Shown here in pieces: positions 6,284 to 15,483 of a stretch of DNA of 64,000 nt. Numbering within the stretch: the first letter of the stretch is position 1; every line of letters starts with the position of its first letter. The translations under genes were made by a program, and so were the position numbers. The notes beneath the pieces were generated by a model. The model saw only the letters and a list, made by a program, of their open reading frames with translations, did not search any database and was not told the DNA's origin. Source of the DNA: Actinomycetes bacterium (lineage in GTDB: Bacteria; Actinomycetota; Actinomycetes; Mycobacteriales; Mycobacteriaceae); NCBI GenBank assembly GCA_023418505.1, contig JAEZZR010000005.1, positions 1 through 64,000 of the forward strand, written 5' to 3'.

Positions 6284-8383
6284 GTGTCTACGGTTTCACC
6301 CGCAGTTGACAGTATCGAGCACAGCTCTTTTGTAGTTCCTGCCGGCCAAAGCGCTGGCGAAGCTATGAAGAGCCTCGAGCTTCCCAATAAAGGCCCAGAA
6401 GCAATTGTGGTCGTCCGCGACGAAGAAGGAAATCTGCGTGATCTTTCTTTCACTCCGGAGTTTGAAACCCGTGTCACTCCAGTGCCGGCAAACTCGGAAG
6501 ATGGCCGGGCCGTGATTCGCCACTCCACCACGCACGTGCTGGCACAGGCAGTGCAGAAGGAATTTCCAGGCACCAAGCTGGGTATTGGCCCTGCGATCGA
6601 AAATGGCTTTTACTACGATTTCCGGGTAGAAAATCCGTTTACTCCGGAAGATCTGAAGCGCATCGAAAAGACGATGAAGAAGATCATCAAGTCTGGCCAG
6701 CGTTTTGAGCGCTTTGTGTTCGAATCTGCCGACGACGCGCGTCAACAGCTGGCAGAAGAGCCATACAAGATTGAGCTTATCGACGATAAGTCCCGCGGTG
6801 CCGTGGCTGCTGCCGATGAAGTCAATGTCGATGTTGGAGGTAACCAACTTACCGGCTACCGAAACGTGAATCCCCGCACGGGCGAAACCGAGTGGTTCGA
6901 TCTGTGCCGCGGACCGCACGTGCCTACCACGCGTTATATTCCTGCGTTTAAGCTCACCCGTTCGTCGGCAGCTTATTGGCGCGGTGATCAAGCTAACGAC
7001 GATTTACAGCGCATCTATGGCACTGCATGGGAATCCCGCGAAGCGATGGATGAGTACTTGGATCGGTTGGTGGAAGCAGAGAAGCGCGACCACCGTCGTC
7101 TAGGCTCTGAGCTTGACCTGTTCAGTTTCCCGGATGAGATTGGTTCGGGTTTGCCTGTGTTCCATACTAAGGGCGGCATTATTCGTAATGAGATGGAGCA
7201 GCACTCTCGTCGTCGGCATCTTGAAGCGGGCTACAGCTTCGTGAATACTCCTCATGTGACGAAGGGGGACTTGTTCGCCAAGTCCGGTCACCTGGATTTT
7301 TACGCCGATGGCATGTTCCCTCCCATGAAATTGGATGGGGAGTATGACGAAGAGGGCAACGTCGTAAAGCCTCCTCAGGATTACTACGTCAAGCCAATGA
7401 ACTGCCCGATGCACAACTTGATCTTCGATTCGCGCGGTCGTAGCTATCGCGAGTTGCCGCTGCGGTTGTTCGAGTTTGGCACCGTGTATCGGTACGAGAA
7501 GTCCGGTGTGGTGCATGGTTTGACGCGCGCGCGTGGATTTACGCAGGATGATGCGCATATTTACTGTCGTCCAGATCAGTTGGAGGCGGAACTTACGTCG
7601 GTTCTCGACTTCATCCTGCAGCTGCTGCGGGATTACGGTCTCGACGATTTCTACTTGGAGCTATCGACGCGCGATCCAAAGAAGTCCGTGGGTACGGATG
7701 AGATTTGGGAAACCTCGACGGAGATTCTGGAGCGTGTGGCTCAGCAGTCCGGACTAGAGCTGGTACCTGATCCAGGCGGCGCTGCCTTCTATGGCCCGAA
7801 GATTTCGGTGCAGGCGCGCGATGCGATCGGCCGTACCTGGCAGATGTCCACGGTGCAGCTGGACTTCAACCTGCCAGAGCGTTTCAACCTGGAATACACG
7901 GACACGGATGGTTCCAAGCAGCAGCCAATTATGATCCACCGTGCGCTGTTCGGTTCGATCGAGCGTTTCTTCGGTGTGCTGTTAGAGCACTACGCTGGTG
8001 CGTTTCCTGCGTGGCTTGCCCCGGAGCAGGTAGTGGGCATTCCGGTTTCGCCAGATTGCATTGATCACTTGTATGAATTTGATGCGTTGTTGCGCTCTCG
8101 TGGGGTTCGCGCTCGAGTCGATGTTTCTGATGATCGGATGCAGAAGAAGATCCGCAACCATACTCAAGCCAAGGTGCCTTTCATGGTGCTAGCGGGTGCT
8201 CGCGACGTGGAAGCTGCAGCAGTAAGCTTCCGGTTCTTGGATGGCAGCCAGCTCAATGGTGTGCCGATGGCGCAGGCCGCAAACCTCATTTCGGAGTGGA
8301 TTGAGCGGCGCGATAACCGACAGCCATCGAAAGAGCTCCTCGGCGCTTTGCAAGACGAAAAGACTTCCGGTTCAGTACGCTAG
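6284..8383 (+). CDS. thrS: Threonyl-tRNA synthetase
   Basis: This class II synthetase of 699 residues charges tRNA-Thr with threonine. The order is an N-terminal TGS-like region (about 10-75), the editing/SAD domain (about 90-230, starting at HSTTHVLAQ), the catalytic core (about 250-560) and the anticodon-binding domain at the C-terminus. The catalytic zinc cysteine is in MNCPMH near residue 374, and motif 2 (RYEKSG...HGLTRARGF) is clear. The GTG at 6284 is chosen over a longer frame because it follows AAGGAG at 6266-6271 and gives the normal N-terminus. It is the first gene of a run in which the HIT protein and inositol lipid genes follow within a few bases. Confidence 0.97.
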   Translation: MSTVSPAVDSIEHSSFVVPAGQSAGEAMKSLELPNKGPEAIVVVRDEEGNLRDLSFTPEFETRVTPVPANSEDGRAVIRHSTTHVLAQAVQKEFPGTKLGIGPAIENGFYYDFRVENPFTPEDLKRIEKTMKKIIKSGQRFERFVFESADDARQQLAEEPYKIELIDDKSRGAVAAADEVNVDVGGNQLTGYRNVNPRTGETEWFDLCRGPHVPTTRYIPAFKLTRSSAAYWRGDQANDDLQRIYGTAWESREAMDEYLDRLVEAEKRDHRRLGSELDLFSFPDEIGSGLPVFHTKGGIIRNEMEQHSRRRHLEAGYSFVNTPHVTKGDLFAKSGHLDFYADGMFPPMKLDGEYDEEGNVVKPPQDYYVKPMNCPMHNLIFDSRGRSYRELPLRLFEFGTVYRYEKSGVVHGLTRARGFTQDDAHIYCRPDQLEAELTSVLDFILQLLRDYGLDDFYLELSTRDPKKSVGTDEIWETSTEILERVAQQSGLELVPDPGGAAFYGPKISVQARDAIGRTWQMSTVQLDFNLPERFNLEYTDTDGSKQQPIMIHRALFGSIERFFGVLLEHYAGAFPAWLAPEQVVGIPVSPDCIDHLYEFDALLRSRGVRARVDVSDDRMQKKIRNHTQAKVPFMVLAGARDVEAAAVSFRFLDGSQLNGVPMAQAANLISEWIERRDNRQPSKELLGALQDEKTSGSVR

Positions 8384-8388
8384 GTCTC

Positions 8389-9048
8389 ATGGCAAAAAAC
8401 GTATCGCCCGAAAACAACGGGTCAGAGGCGGTTGTCGATAGTGGGGTAGGTATCCCCGATAGGCTAGAGCGCCTCTGGGCTCCCTACCGGATGGACTACA
8501 TCGTGGCCAATAAAGCCACGACTGCCGGTAAGGATGAATCCAACGGCAAGGATGATTTGCATTCGCCGAATCGCCGTAATCCCTTCGTGGACTTGCCAAG
8601 CCAAAGCGACGAGGATGCGTTAATTGTTGCCCGGGGCAAAAAGGTGTACTGCGTTTTAAACCTGTTTCCCTATAACGCAGGGCACATGTTGATTGTGCCT
8701 TATCGTCAGGTAGCGGAACTGGAAGAACTCACAGCTGAAGAATCGCTGGAGATGATGTCTTTTGCCCAACAGGCGATCAAGACATTGAAGCAGGTGTCGC
8801 GCCCACACGCGGTGAACGCTGGCTTTAATTTAGGCCGTGCCTCTGGTGGATCTGTGGCGGATCATTTGCATATGCATATCGTGCCCCGGTGGGCAGGGGA
8901 TGCGAACTTCATGACCGTCATCGACGGAGTGAAAGTATTGCCACAGACGTTGCGCCAAACTCGGCAATTGCTTGCCGATGCCTGGATCAGCGAGAGTCCG
9001 CTATCTGAACTTCTGGATACCGATCAAGCCGTTGGGGAGGATCGCTAG
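8389..9048 (+). CDS. HIT-family nucleotide hydrolase/phosphorylase
   Basis: The 219-residue protein carries the histidine triad signature His-x-His-x-His at residues 159-163 (HLHMHIVPRW), whose middle His is the nucleophile in HIT enzymes. The N-terminal part (RLERLWAPYRMDYI) and the block NLFPYNAGHMLIVPYR are typical of actinobacterial HIT proteins related to Ap4A phosphorylase. The exact substrate cannot be read from sequence. It starts five bases after thrS and ends three bases before pgsA, placing it in the same transcript. Confidence 0.9.
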   Translation: MAKNVSPENNGSEAVVDSGVGIPDRLERLWAPYRMDYIVANKATTAGKDESNGKDDLHSPNRRNPFVDLPSQSDEDALIVARGKKVYCVLNLFPYNAGHMLIVPYRQVAELEELTAEESLEMMSFAQQAIKTLKQVSRPHAVNAGFNLGRASGGSVADHLHMHIVPRWAGDANFMTVIDGVKVLPQTLRQTRQLLADAWISESPLSELLDTDQAVGEDR

Positions 9049-9051
9049 ATA

Positions 9052-9687
9052 ATGCTCAGCGCACGTGGTCGCGGACCAATCAGGCCCGTAGTCGAACCAA
9101 TTGCCAAGCTGTTAAACAAGTCCGGCGTAAGCCCCAATGTAGTTACCGTGGTTGGCACGATAGCTGCCGTGGGGTTAGCGCTAATTCTGATTCCCCAAGG
9201 CCACCTGGTAGCTGCAGCGATTACTATCGCGATCTTCACCGCATTCGACCTCCTCGACGGCACGATGGCTCGACTGCGCGGTGGTGGTACGAAGTTTGGT
9301 GCCACCTTAGACGCGTCCTGCGACCGGATCACCGACGGGGCACTATTTGGTGCCATAGCCTGGTGGTTGGTCTATTCCTCGGGCGAATCACGTGTCTTAG
9401 TTGCATTGTGTTTGATCACGCTAGTGGGATCCCAGGTGATCAGTTATGTGAAGGCGCGCGCGGAAGCCTCCGGGTTCACCGTCGAAGGTGGCTTCGTGGA
9501 ACGTGCCGAACGGCTCATTGCAGCACTGTTGGGTATTGGCCTTTATGGGCTTGGTTTCCACTGGGCTCTCACAGTAGCGCTGTGGTACCTAGCGATCGGA
9601 TCGGCCATTACGGTTGTTCAGCGTCTGTTGATGGTGGCACGCCAACCTGGAGCCAGTGAACATATTAAGGCTCCAAAAGGTGCTTAA
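9052..9687 (+). CDS. pgsA1: CDP-alcohol phosphatidyltransferase, probable phosphatidylinositol phosphate synthase
   Basis: This integral membrane enzyme of 211 residues carries the complete CDP-alcohol phosphotransferase motif: Asp66, Asp69, Gly70, Ala73, Arg74, Gly83, Asp87 and Asp91, the residues that bind metal and CDP-diacylglycerol. Several hydrophobic segments follow. In mycobacteria and corynebacteria the gene at this place, before the acyltransferase and PimA, joins CDP-DAG and inositol-1-phosphate to make phosphatidylinositol phosphate, the base of PIMs and lipoarabinomannan. The assignment to inositol phosphate rather than glycerophosphate rests on this neighbourhood. Confidence 0.92.
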   Translation: MLSARGRGPIRPVVEPIAKLLNKSGVSPNVVTVVGTIAAVGLALILIPQGHLVAAAITIAIFTAFDLLDGTMARLRGGGTKFGATLDASCDRITDGALFGAIAWWLVYSSGESRVLVALCLITLVGSQVISYVKARAEASGFTVEGGFVERAERLIAALLGIGLYGLGFHWALTVALWYLAIGSAITVVQRLLMVARQPGASEHIKAPKGA

Positions 9688-9779
9688 ATTTCTAACCTAA
9701 ACCTCGAGTCTAAACTTCCGAGGAGGGAGTCCGCGCCCACAGTCAGGAAGGTTGCCCACCAACAGAAAGGTTGACGTAA

Positions 9780-10706
9780 TTGTCGAATAGATCTCGTCGA
9801 GAAGCGTTGATCGCCCTCGGGTATATCTGGGCTTGGAAGCTGTTGGCTAAAGTGCCGCCGACGTGGGCCCATAGCTTTGCTCGTCGTCTAGCACCTCGTT
9901 TTACTCGCGATAAACAAGGGCATATTGGTCAAGGACCAACACAGCTGCGCAAGAACTTGGCACGGGTACTTGGGTGCGCTCCCGAAGAAGTTCCGCCCGG
10001 GTTGATGGTGGCAGCGATGCGTAGTTACCTGCGGTATTGGGTAGAAGCTTTTCAGTTGCCGAAGATCGCCGGGCGCGAGCTTGCTCAGCGGGTGGAAGCA
10101 CAATTGGAGGGATTCGACCATCTGGTGGAATCCTTCGAAAAGGGCAAAGGTGTCATCCTGGTGCTGCCACATTCTGGTAACTGGGATATGGCCGGAATGT
10201 TTCTGGTGGAATACCTTTCGAAATTCACCACCGTCGCGGAGCGGTTGAAACCCGAAGCGCTATACGAGGCCTTCGTGGACTACCGGGAAAGCCTCGGATT
10301 TCGAATCCTGCCGCTGACTGGTGGGTCGGATACCTCCGGGCAATTGGCAGAAACCCTTACTTCCGGTGGCATTATCGCGCTACTTGGCGACCGCGACTTC
10401 ACCAAAACTGGCGTACCAGTGGAGTTCTTTGGTTCGGAAACCACGATGCCGGCAGGTCCTGCATTGTTGGCACACCAGACCGGAGCTGCGTTGCACGTCG
10501 TTGGGCTCTGGTTTACGCCACCAACCAAACAAGATCCGTGGGGCGGCTGGGGTACAAAAGTTCATCCTGCAATTGAAGTCGCCAACCAAACGTTGAACGA
10601 AACTGTGCAAGAAATTGCCAATCGCATGGCTTCCGATATTGCGGCACATCCGGCAGACTGGCACATGTTCCAGCCCTTGTGGCCCAGCGATCGTCGAAAG
10701 CGGTGA
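9780..10706 (+). CDS. patA: PIM acyltransferase (lipid A acyltransferase family)
   Basis: A 308-residue membrane-associated acyltransferase of the LpxL/HtrB fold. The catalytic His-x4-Asp is His131 and Asp136 in LPHSGNWDMAG. In the PIM pathway PatA transfers palmitate to the mannose of PIM1 or PIM2. The TTG start at 9780 is the earliest possible, because a TAA precedes it in frame, and AAAGG lies about 10 bases upstream. Its stop overlaps the first possible start of pimA, and it lies between the PI synthase and the first mannosyltransferase, which supports the PIM role. Confidence 0.9.
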   Translation: MSNRSRREALIALGYIWAWKLLAKVPPTWAHSFARRLAPRFTRDKQGHIGQGPTQLRKNLARVLGCAPEEVPPGLMVAAMRSYLRYWVEAFQLPKIAGRELAQRVEAQLEGFDHLVESFEKGKGVILVLPHSGNWDMAGMFLVEYLSKFTTVAERLKPEALYEAFVDYRESLGFRILPLTGGSDTSGQLAETLTSGGIIALLGDRDFTKTGVPVEFFGSETTMPAGPALLAHQTGAALHVVGLWFTPPTKQDPWGGWGTKVHPAIEVANQTLNETVQEIANRMASDIAAHPADWHMFQPLWPSDRRKR

Positions 10707-10711
10707 AGCAC

Positions 10712-11902
10712 ATGAGAATCGGCATGGTCTGCCCTTACTCTTTCGACGTTCCTGGCGGAGTTCAAGTACATGCCATCGACCTCTGTACTGAGTTCCAAAA
10801 GCGCGGCCACCAGGTCAGTTTGATTGGACCGGCTGGAAAAGAGGTGGAGCTCCCGCCATTCGTAGTTCGTGGTGGTGCAGCGATTCCGATTCCATATAAC
10901 GGCTCGGTAGCCCGGCTTGCATTCGGCCCGCGCACCAATGCTCGTGTAGTGAAGTGGATCGAAAATGGCAATTTCGATGTGGTGCATATCCACGAACCAA
11001 ATTCGCCCAGCTACTCAATGCTGACCTTGCGCAACGCAGAGGGGCCGATCGTGGCCACGTACCACTCGGCTGCAACCAAATCGCGGTTGCTGCAGCTAGC
11101 GTTGCCGTTATTACGGCCCCTGTTAGAGCGGATTCGTGGCGGCATTGCTGTATCTGAGGTTGCCCGTGCTTGGCAGGTGGAACAACTCGGTGGCGATCCG
11201 ATCCTGATCCCCAACGGCGTGCAGGTAAAGCAGTTCCAGAAGATCGGCGCGGAGTTTCGGGCTACTCGGCGCGAGGTTGGCAACAGAGCCGGAGATAACC
11301 GAACCGCTGATAGTCGAACTCCAGCCACCAAACGACGCAGGCTCGTCTTCCTTGGCCGTTTCGACGAACCTCGCAAAGGCCTACCCGTTCTTCTGGCTGC
11401 GATTCCAGCAATTCGGCGCCAGTTTCCAGATATCGAAATTGTGGTGATTGGTGATGGGGATCGCACAGCGGCCGCCCGCAAAGCCGGCGAGCACGCCGAT
11501 GTGTTGAAGTTTGTGGGCAGGGTCTCTGAGGAGGAAAAAGCCCGCCTGCTCGCCTCTGCTGATGCTTATATTGCCCCGCAAACTGGCGGGGAAAGTTTCG
11601 GCATCGTGTTGGTGGAAGCTATGGCATCCGGGTGCCCAGTGATCGCAAGTGATCTGGCCGCATTTCGTTTGGTGCTTGACGACGGGCGCTACGGCATGCA
11701 CTTCGCTAACGGAGATTCCGCCGAGTTAGCGCGCACCGTCGTGCAGCTGTTCTCAGATGCTGAGTTGCAACAGCGCCTACACCAACAAGGGCTTGAGCGT
11801 AGCGACGAATTCGATTGGCCAGCTATTGCCGACCGCGTATTGCGGGTCTATGAAACGGTAGCAGTGCCGGGTGAGAAAGTTGTGCGTCGTAAGCGTCGTT
11901 AA
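10712..11902 (+). CDS. pimA: Phosphatidylinositol alpha-mannosyltransferase
   Basis: A GT4/GT-B glycosyltransferase that adds the first mannose from GDP-mannose to phosphatidylinositol at the cytoplasmic face. The N-terminus MRIGMVCPYSFDVPGGVQ is the family's usual start, so ATG 10712 is used; a GTG at 10703 overlapping the patA stop is the alternative. The C-terminal donor site shows GRFDEPRKGL and ESFGIVLVEAMASGCPV with the Glu pair of GT4 enzymes. Between the two lobes (about residues 185-210) is a low-complexity Asn/Arg/Thr/Asp insertion not expected in the family. It belongs to the pgsA-patA-pimA unit. Confidence 0.95.
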   Translation: MRIGMVCPYSFDVPGGVQVHAIDLCTEFQKRGHQVSLIGPAGKEVELPPFVVRGGAAIPIPYNGSVARLAFGPRTNARVVKWIENGNFDVVHIHEPNSPSYSMLTLRNAEGPIVATYHSAATKSRLLQLALPLLRPLLERIRGGIAVSEVARAWQVEQLGGDPILIPNGVQVKQFQKIGAEFRATRREVGNRAGDNRTADSRTPATKRRRLVFLGRFDEPRKGLPVLLAAIPAIRRQFPDIEIVVIGDGDRTAAARKAGEHADVLKFVGRVSEEEKARLLASADAYIAPQTGGESFGIVLVEAMASGCPVIASDLAAFRLVLDDGRYGMHFANGDSAELARTVVQLFSDAELQQRLHQQGLERSDEFDWPAIADRVLRVYETVAVPGEKVVRRKRR

Positions 11903-11925
11903 GCCTTAAAGTAAGCTAACTGCTT

Positions 11926-12426
11926 ATGTTGGAGCTTTCCTGGTGGGTAGTGGCATTTATCCTGGTCGCGATTGTGGTGACGTTTATTGCGATTGTGGTG
12001 TCGTCGTTAGCGTCCCGCATGCACCGCATCAACATTCGCACAGATCTGGCGCGCATTTCTTTGGAGTCTACGTTGGGCAGACGCGCTGCCGTCGTTCGCG
12101 CGGCCTACCCGGAACTCACCCCGGATGTGGCGCGGGCGGAAAGTATTTTGCTCACCGCCGACGCACCTGCTGCGCGTGTCGACGCGGAAAATGCGGTGGC
12201 GACGAAATTGCGGCGTCTGATGGCGGAAAATCCTCCCGAACCGGCGATGGCGATCGAGCTGCAAGACGTGCGTACCAGGGTGGAGCTCTCACGACGGTTT
12301 TACAACGACGCCGTGACGGACACGCTTGCTTTACGACGCCACCCGTTGATTCGGGCGCTACGTCTGACAGGTACCGCGAAGGCGCCTGCTTATGTCGATC
12401 TCGTTTCTGATGAAGTCATTGACTAG
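11926..12426 (+). CDS. LemA-like membrane protein
   Basis: The 166-residue protein has one strong N-terminal membrane helix (about 5-28) and a helical cytoplasmic part. The C-terminal segment RVELSRRFYNDAV followed by a basic stretch resembles the Arg-x-x-Tyr-Asn core of LemA-family proteins. A gene of this type follows pimA in related actinobacteria, but its function is unknown. It starts 24 bases after pimA and may be cotranscribed. Confidence 0.7.
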   Translation: MLELSWWVVAFILVAIVVTFIAIVVSSLASRMHRINIRTDLARISLESTLGRRAAVVRAAYPELTPDVARAESILLTADAPAARVDAENAVATKLRRLMAENPPEPAMAIELQDVRTRVELSRRFYNDAVTDTLALRRHPLIRALRLTGTAKAPAYVDLVSDEVID

Positions 12427-12466
12427 AATCAGACGAAGCAAATTTTGACGAAGGGAGAATCAAACC

Positions 12467-13372
12467 ATGACGCAGCAGGGAGAGTCGGTGAATCAGTCGG
12501 GAACTGGTCGAGTCAAGCGTGGTTTCGCTGAGATGCTTAAAGGTGGCGTCATCATGGATGTCGTTACTCCCGAGCAGGCGCGGATTGCTGAAGATGCCGG
12601 TGCTACCGCTGTAATGGCACTGGAACGCGTGCCAGCAGATATTCGTGCAGAAGGTGGCGTTTCTCGCATGTCTGATCCAGACATGATCGAGGGCATCATT
12701 AATGCTGTTTCCATTCCAGTAATGGCAAAGGCGCGTATCGGTCACTTTGTTGAGGCTCAGGTGCTGGAGTCTTTGGGCGTTGACTTTATCGACGAATCCG
12801 AGGTACTTACCCCCGCCGATTACGCCAACCACATCGACAAGTTTGAATTCACCGTGCCTTTTGTCTGTGGTGCCACGAACCTCGGTGAAGCACTGCGCCG
12901 CATCAACGAAGGTGCTGCCATGATTCGCTCGAAGGGTGAAGCAGGTACCGGCGACGTGTCGAACGCCGTGACTCACATGCGCACCATCCGTGCGGAAATC
13001 AACCGTTTGAAGTCGATGGCTGCCGACGAATTGTATGTCGCCGCCAAGGAACTACAGGCACCGTATGAACTTGTGCGTGAAGTGGCAGAGACCGGCAAGC
13101 TTCCAGTTGTGCTCTTCACTGCAGGCGGTATTGCAACACCTGCGGACGCTGCGATGATGATGCAGTTGGGTGCCGAGGGTGTGTTCGTTGGTTCCGGTAT
13201 CTTCAAGTCCGGCGATCCAGAAAAGCGCGCGAAGGCAATTGTGCAGGCTACGCAGCATTACGACGATCCAGCCGTTATCGCCAAGGTCTCTCGCGGTTTA
13301 GGTGAAGCCATGGTGGGTATTAACGTAGACGACGTGCCTCAGCCACACCGTTTGGCTGAACGTGGCTGGTAA
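12467..13372 (+). CDS. pdxS: Pyridoxal 5'-phosphate synthase lyase subunit
   Basis: PdxS condenses ribose 5-phosphate, glyceraldehyde 3-phosphate and ammonia from PdxT into pyridoxal 5'-phosphate. The 301-residue TIM barrel shows the catalytic Asp31 (GGVIMDVVTPEQA), the Schiff-base Lys88 (VMAKARIGH) and the phosphate-binding FTAGGIATPADAAM and GVFVGSGIFKS loops. The ATG follows a clear AAGGGAG. It is followed 13 bases later by its partner glutaminase. Confidence 0.97.
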   Translation: MTQQGESVNQSGTGRVKRGFAEMLKGGVIMDVVTPEQARIAEDAGATAVMALERVPADIRAEGGVSRMSDPDMIEGIINAVSIPVMAKARIGHFVEAQVLESLGVDFIDESEVLTPADYANHIDKFEFTVPFVCGATNLGEALRRINEGAAMIRSKGEAGTGDVSNAVTHMRTIRAEINRLKSMAADELYVAAKELQAPYELVREVAETGKLPVVLFTAGGIATPADAAMMMQLGAEGVFVGSGIFKSGDPEKRAKAIVQATQHYDDPAVIAKVSRGLGEAMVGINVDDVPQPHRLAERGW

Positions 13373-13385
13373 TAGGTTTCGGTAA

Positions 13386-14051
13386 TTGCACTCAGATAAA
13401 AACAACACCGGCATTGTTAGCGCGAGCAGCACCAAAACGAGCAGCACCAAAACGATTGGTGTGTTAGCGCTGCAGGGTGGCGTAACAGAACATGTAGCAA
13501 TCTTGGATCAGCTGGGTGTAAACAGCCGGCTGGTGCGATTGCCAGAGCACTTAGAGGGTCTGGATGGGTTGATCTTCCCAGGCGGGGAGTCCACCACGAT
13601 GAGTAAGCTCATGCAGTTCAACGTGCTAGTAGAGCCACTTCAGCAGGCACTTGGTGCTGGTTTGCCGGCTTTCGGCACCTGTGCCGGGATGATTCTGCTG
13701 GCTAAAGAAGTGGAAAATACCCGTCCTGACGCTGTGGCGCTGGGAGCGCTGGATATTACTGTGCGCCGCAACGCCTTTGGCCGCCAGGTCGATTCCTTTG
13801 AGACAGATCTGAAGGTTACCGGAGTCGACGTGGCAGCTGATGAAAAGCCGCTACATGCTGCTTTCATCCGGGCGCCCTGGGTAGCTCGGGTAGGCGAAAG
13901 TGTGCGCGTTCTAAGTGAAGTAACCACGGTGGAAGGTGACACTGCGATTGTGGCGGTAGCGAACGACACCGTGTTAGCCACCAGCTTTCACCCAGAATCT
14001 ACCGGTGAGACCCGCATTCACGAGTTTTTCTTGCAAGAGTTTGTAGGCTAG
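13386..14051 (+). CDS. pdxT: Pyridoxal 5'-phosphate synthase glutaminase subunit
   Basis: PdxT hydrolyses glutamine and channels ammonia to PdxS. The class I glutaminase triad is Cys99 (FGTCAGM), His202 and Glu204 (SFHPEST). The family normally starts close to IGVLALQGG, which is at residue 24 here; the extra N-terminus is Ser/Thr/Lys-rich and includes a perfect 15-bp tandem duplication (13424-13453). The TTG at 13386 is the start used, though the ribosome binding site is weak and the true start is uncertain. Confidence 0.94.
   Translation: MHSDKNNTGIVSASSTKTSSTKTIGVLALQGGVTEHVAILDQLGVNSRLVRLPEHLEGLDGLIFPGGESTTMSKLMQFNVLVEPLQQALGAGLPAFGTCAGMILLAKEVENTRPDAVALGALDITVRRNAFGRQVDSFETDLKVTGVDVAADEKPLHAAFIRAPWVARVGESVRVLSEVTTVEGDTAIVAVANDTVLATSFHPESTGETRIHEFFLQEFVG
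13424..13453 (+). repeat. Perfect 15-bp tandem duplication in the pdxT 5' end
   Basis: GAGCAGCACCAAAAC occurs at 13424-13438 and again at 13439-13453. It encodes a repeated Ser-Ser-Thr-Lys-Thr in an N-terminal extension of PdxT. Confidence 0.9.
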
Positions 14052-14131
14052 TTCTAGCTAGAAGTAGCGCTGAGCAGAAATAGCGAATTAATTTATCTAC
14101 TTTATTCATTTAAGGAGTTGGAAACCTCAAA

Positions 14132-14878
14132 ATGTCAGGTCATTCCAAATGGGCAACTACGAAGCATAAGAAGGCAGCTAACGACGCCAAGCGTGGCAAG
14201 GAGTTTGCCAAGCTAATTAAGAACATCGAGGTTGCAGCCCGCACTGGCGGTGGCGATCCATCGGCTAACCCAACGTTGGACGATATGATTCGCAAGGCCA
14301 AGAAGGCCTCGGTGCCGAACGATAACATCGAGCGTGCCCGCAAGCGTGGTTCCGGCGAAGAGTCCGGTGGCGCCGACTGGCAGAACATTATGTACGAAGG
14401 CTACGGCGCTGGTGGCGTTGCAGTACTCGTCGAATGTCTCACCGATAACCGTAACCGCGCTGCTTCTGCTGTGCGCTCTGCGTTTAATAAGCAGGGTGGC
14501 AACATGGCCGACAACGGTGCCGTGAGCTACATGTTCGAAAACAAGGGTGTCATCATCGTTAATAAAGGTGAACTCACCGAAGATGACCTGCTGATGGCTG
14601 TGCTAGACGCCGGAGCTGAAGAAGTGACCGATCTGGGCGAGCAGTTCGAGGTTGTCTCGGGCTTCACGGATCTAAATAACGTGCGTAATGCCCTCAATGA
14701 TGCGGAGATTGCATACGAATCTGCCGATAAGGATTACCGCGCAGAAAATACGGTGCCGCTAGATGTGGCTGGCGCTCAGAAGCTCATGCGTTTGATCGAT
14801 GCCTTAGAAGAATCTGACGACGTGCAAAACGTTTACACCAACGCTGATATCTCGGACGAGGTAGCAGAGCAGCTGTAG
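14132..14878 (+). CDS. yebC: YebC/TACO1-family protein
   Basis: The 248-residue protein begins with the family hallmark SGHSKWATTKHKKAA and keeps the GGV and ENKGVI blocks typical of YebC. Members were long annotated as transcription factors; recent work on the family supports a role in translation of proline-rich or difficult stretches. A strong AAGGAG precedes the ATG. Its stop overlaps the GTG start of ruvC, a conserved arrangement in bacteria. Confidence 0.95.
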   Translation: MSGHSKWATTKHKKAANDAKRGKEFAKLIKNIEVAARTGGGDPSANPTLDDMIRKAKKASVPNDNIERARKRGSGEESGGADWQNIMYEGYGAGGVAVLVECLTDNRNRAASAVRSAFNKQGGNMADNGAVSYMFENKGVIIVNKGELTEDDLLMAVLDAGAEEVTDLGEQFEVVSGFTDLNNVRNALNDAEIAYESADKDYRAENTVPLDVAGAQKLMRLIDALEESDDVQNVYTNADISDEVAEQL

Positions 14879-15435
14879 TGATAGCGCAGCAAGACATCCG
14901 GGTGATGGGTATTGACCCGGGGCTAACGCGATGTGGGTTATCTGTTGCCGATGGTGGTCGTGGGCGACAGGTAATCCCCGTAGCAGTTGGGGTGGCAAAG
15001 ACGAGCTCTAACGACTGCCTGGAAGATCGCCTGCTGCGGTTATCGAATGCCGTAGAGCAGTGGATGGATGATTATGATCCAGACGTTGTGGCATTAGAAC
15101 GCGTATTCGAACGTGGCAATGTCTCTACCGTGATGCAAACCGCACATGCCGTGGGAGTCATCATTCTGGCTGCCGCCAAAAGGGGTTTGACAGTACATAT
15201 GTACACCCCAAGTGAAGTGAAGAAAGCATTAACCGGCAACGGCCGTGCTGATAAGAAACAAATGACCACTATGGTGACCCGAATCTTGGGGTTATCGGAG
15301 CCACCAAAACCAGCAGATGCTGCGGATGCGCTAGCTTTGGCCATATGCCATTGCTGGCGTGCTCCGCTAGCGGAGATCGCACAACATAGGCACAGCAGTG
15401 GTATTGGCCGAGGTTCACGAGAAAAGCTGCTCTAG
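14878..15435 (+). CDS. ruvC: Holliday junction resolvase
   Basis: RuvC is the endonuclease that cuts Holliday junctions after RuvAB branch migration. The RNase H-fold acidic site is seen as Asp13 in MGIDPGLTRCG, a Glu in ALERVFERGN near residue 75, and two Asp in DAADALALAIC near 145. The 185-residue length is normal. The GTG at 14878 shares one base with the yebC stop. Confidence 0.96.
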   Translation: MIAQQDIRVMGIDPGLTRCGLSVADGGRGRQVIPVAVGVAKTSSNDCLEDRLLRLSNAVEQWMDDYDPDVVALERVFERGNVSTVMQTAHAVGVIILAAAKRGLTVHMYTPSEVKKALTGNGRADKKQMTTMVTRILGLSEPPKPADAADALALAICHCWRAPLAEIAQHRHSSGIGRGSREKLL

Positions 15436-15483
15436 CTTCTGCTAGCTCTAGAAACTGTTTTAGAAAAGGGATGGCTTACACCA

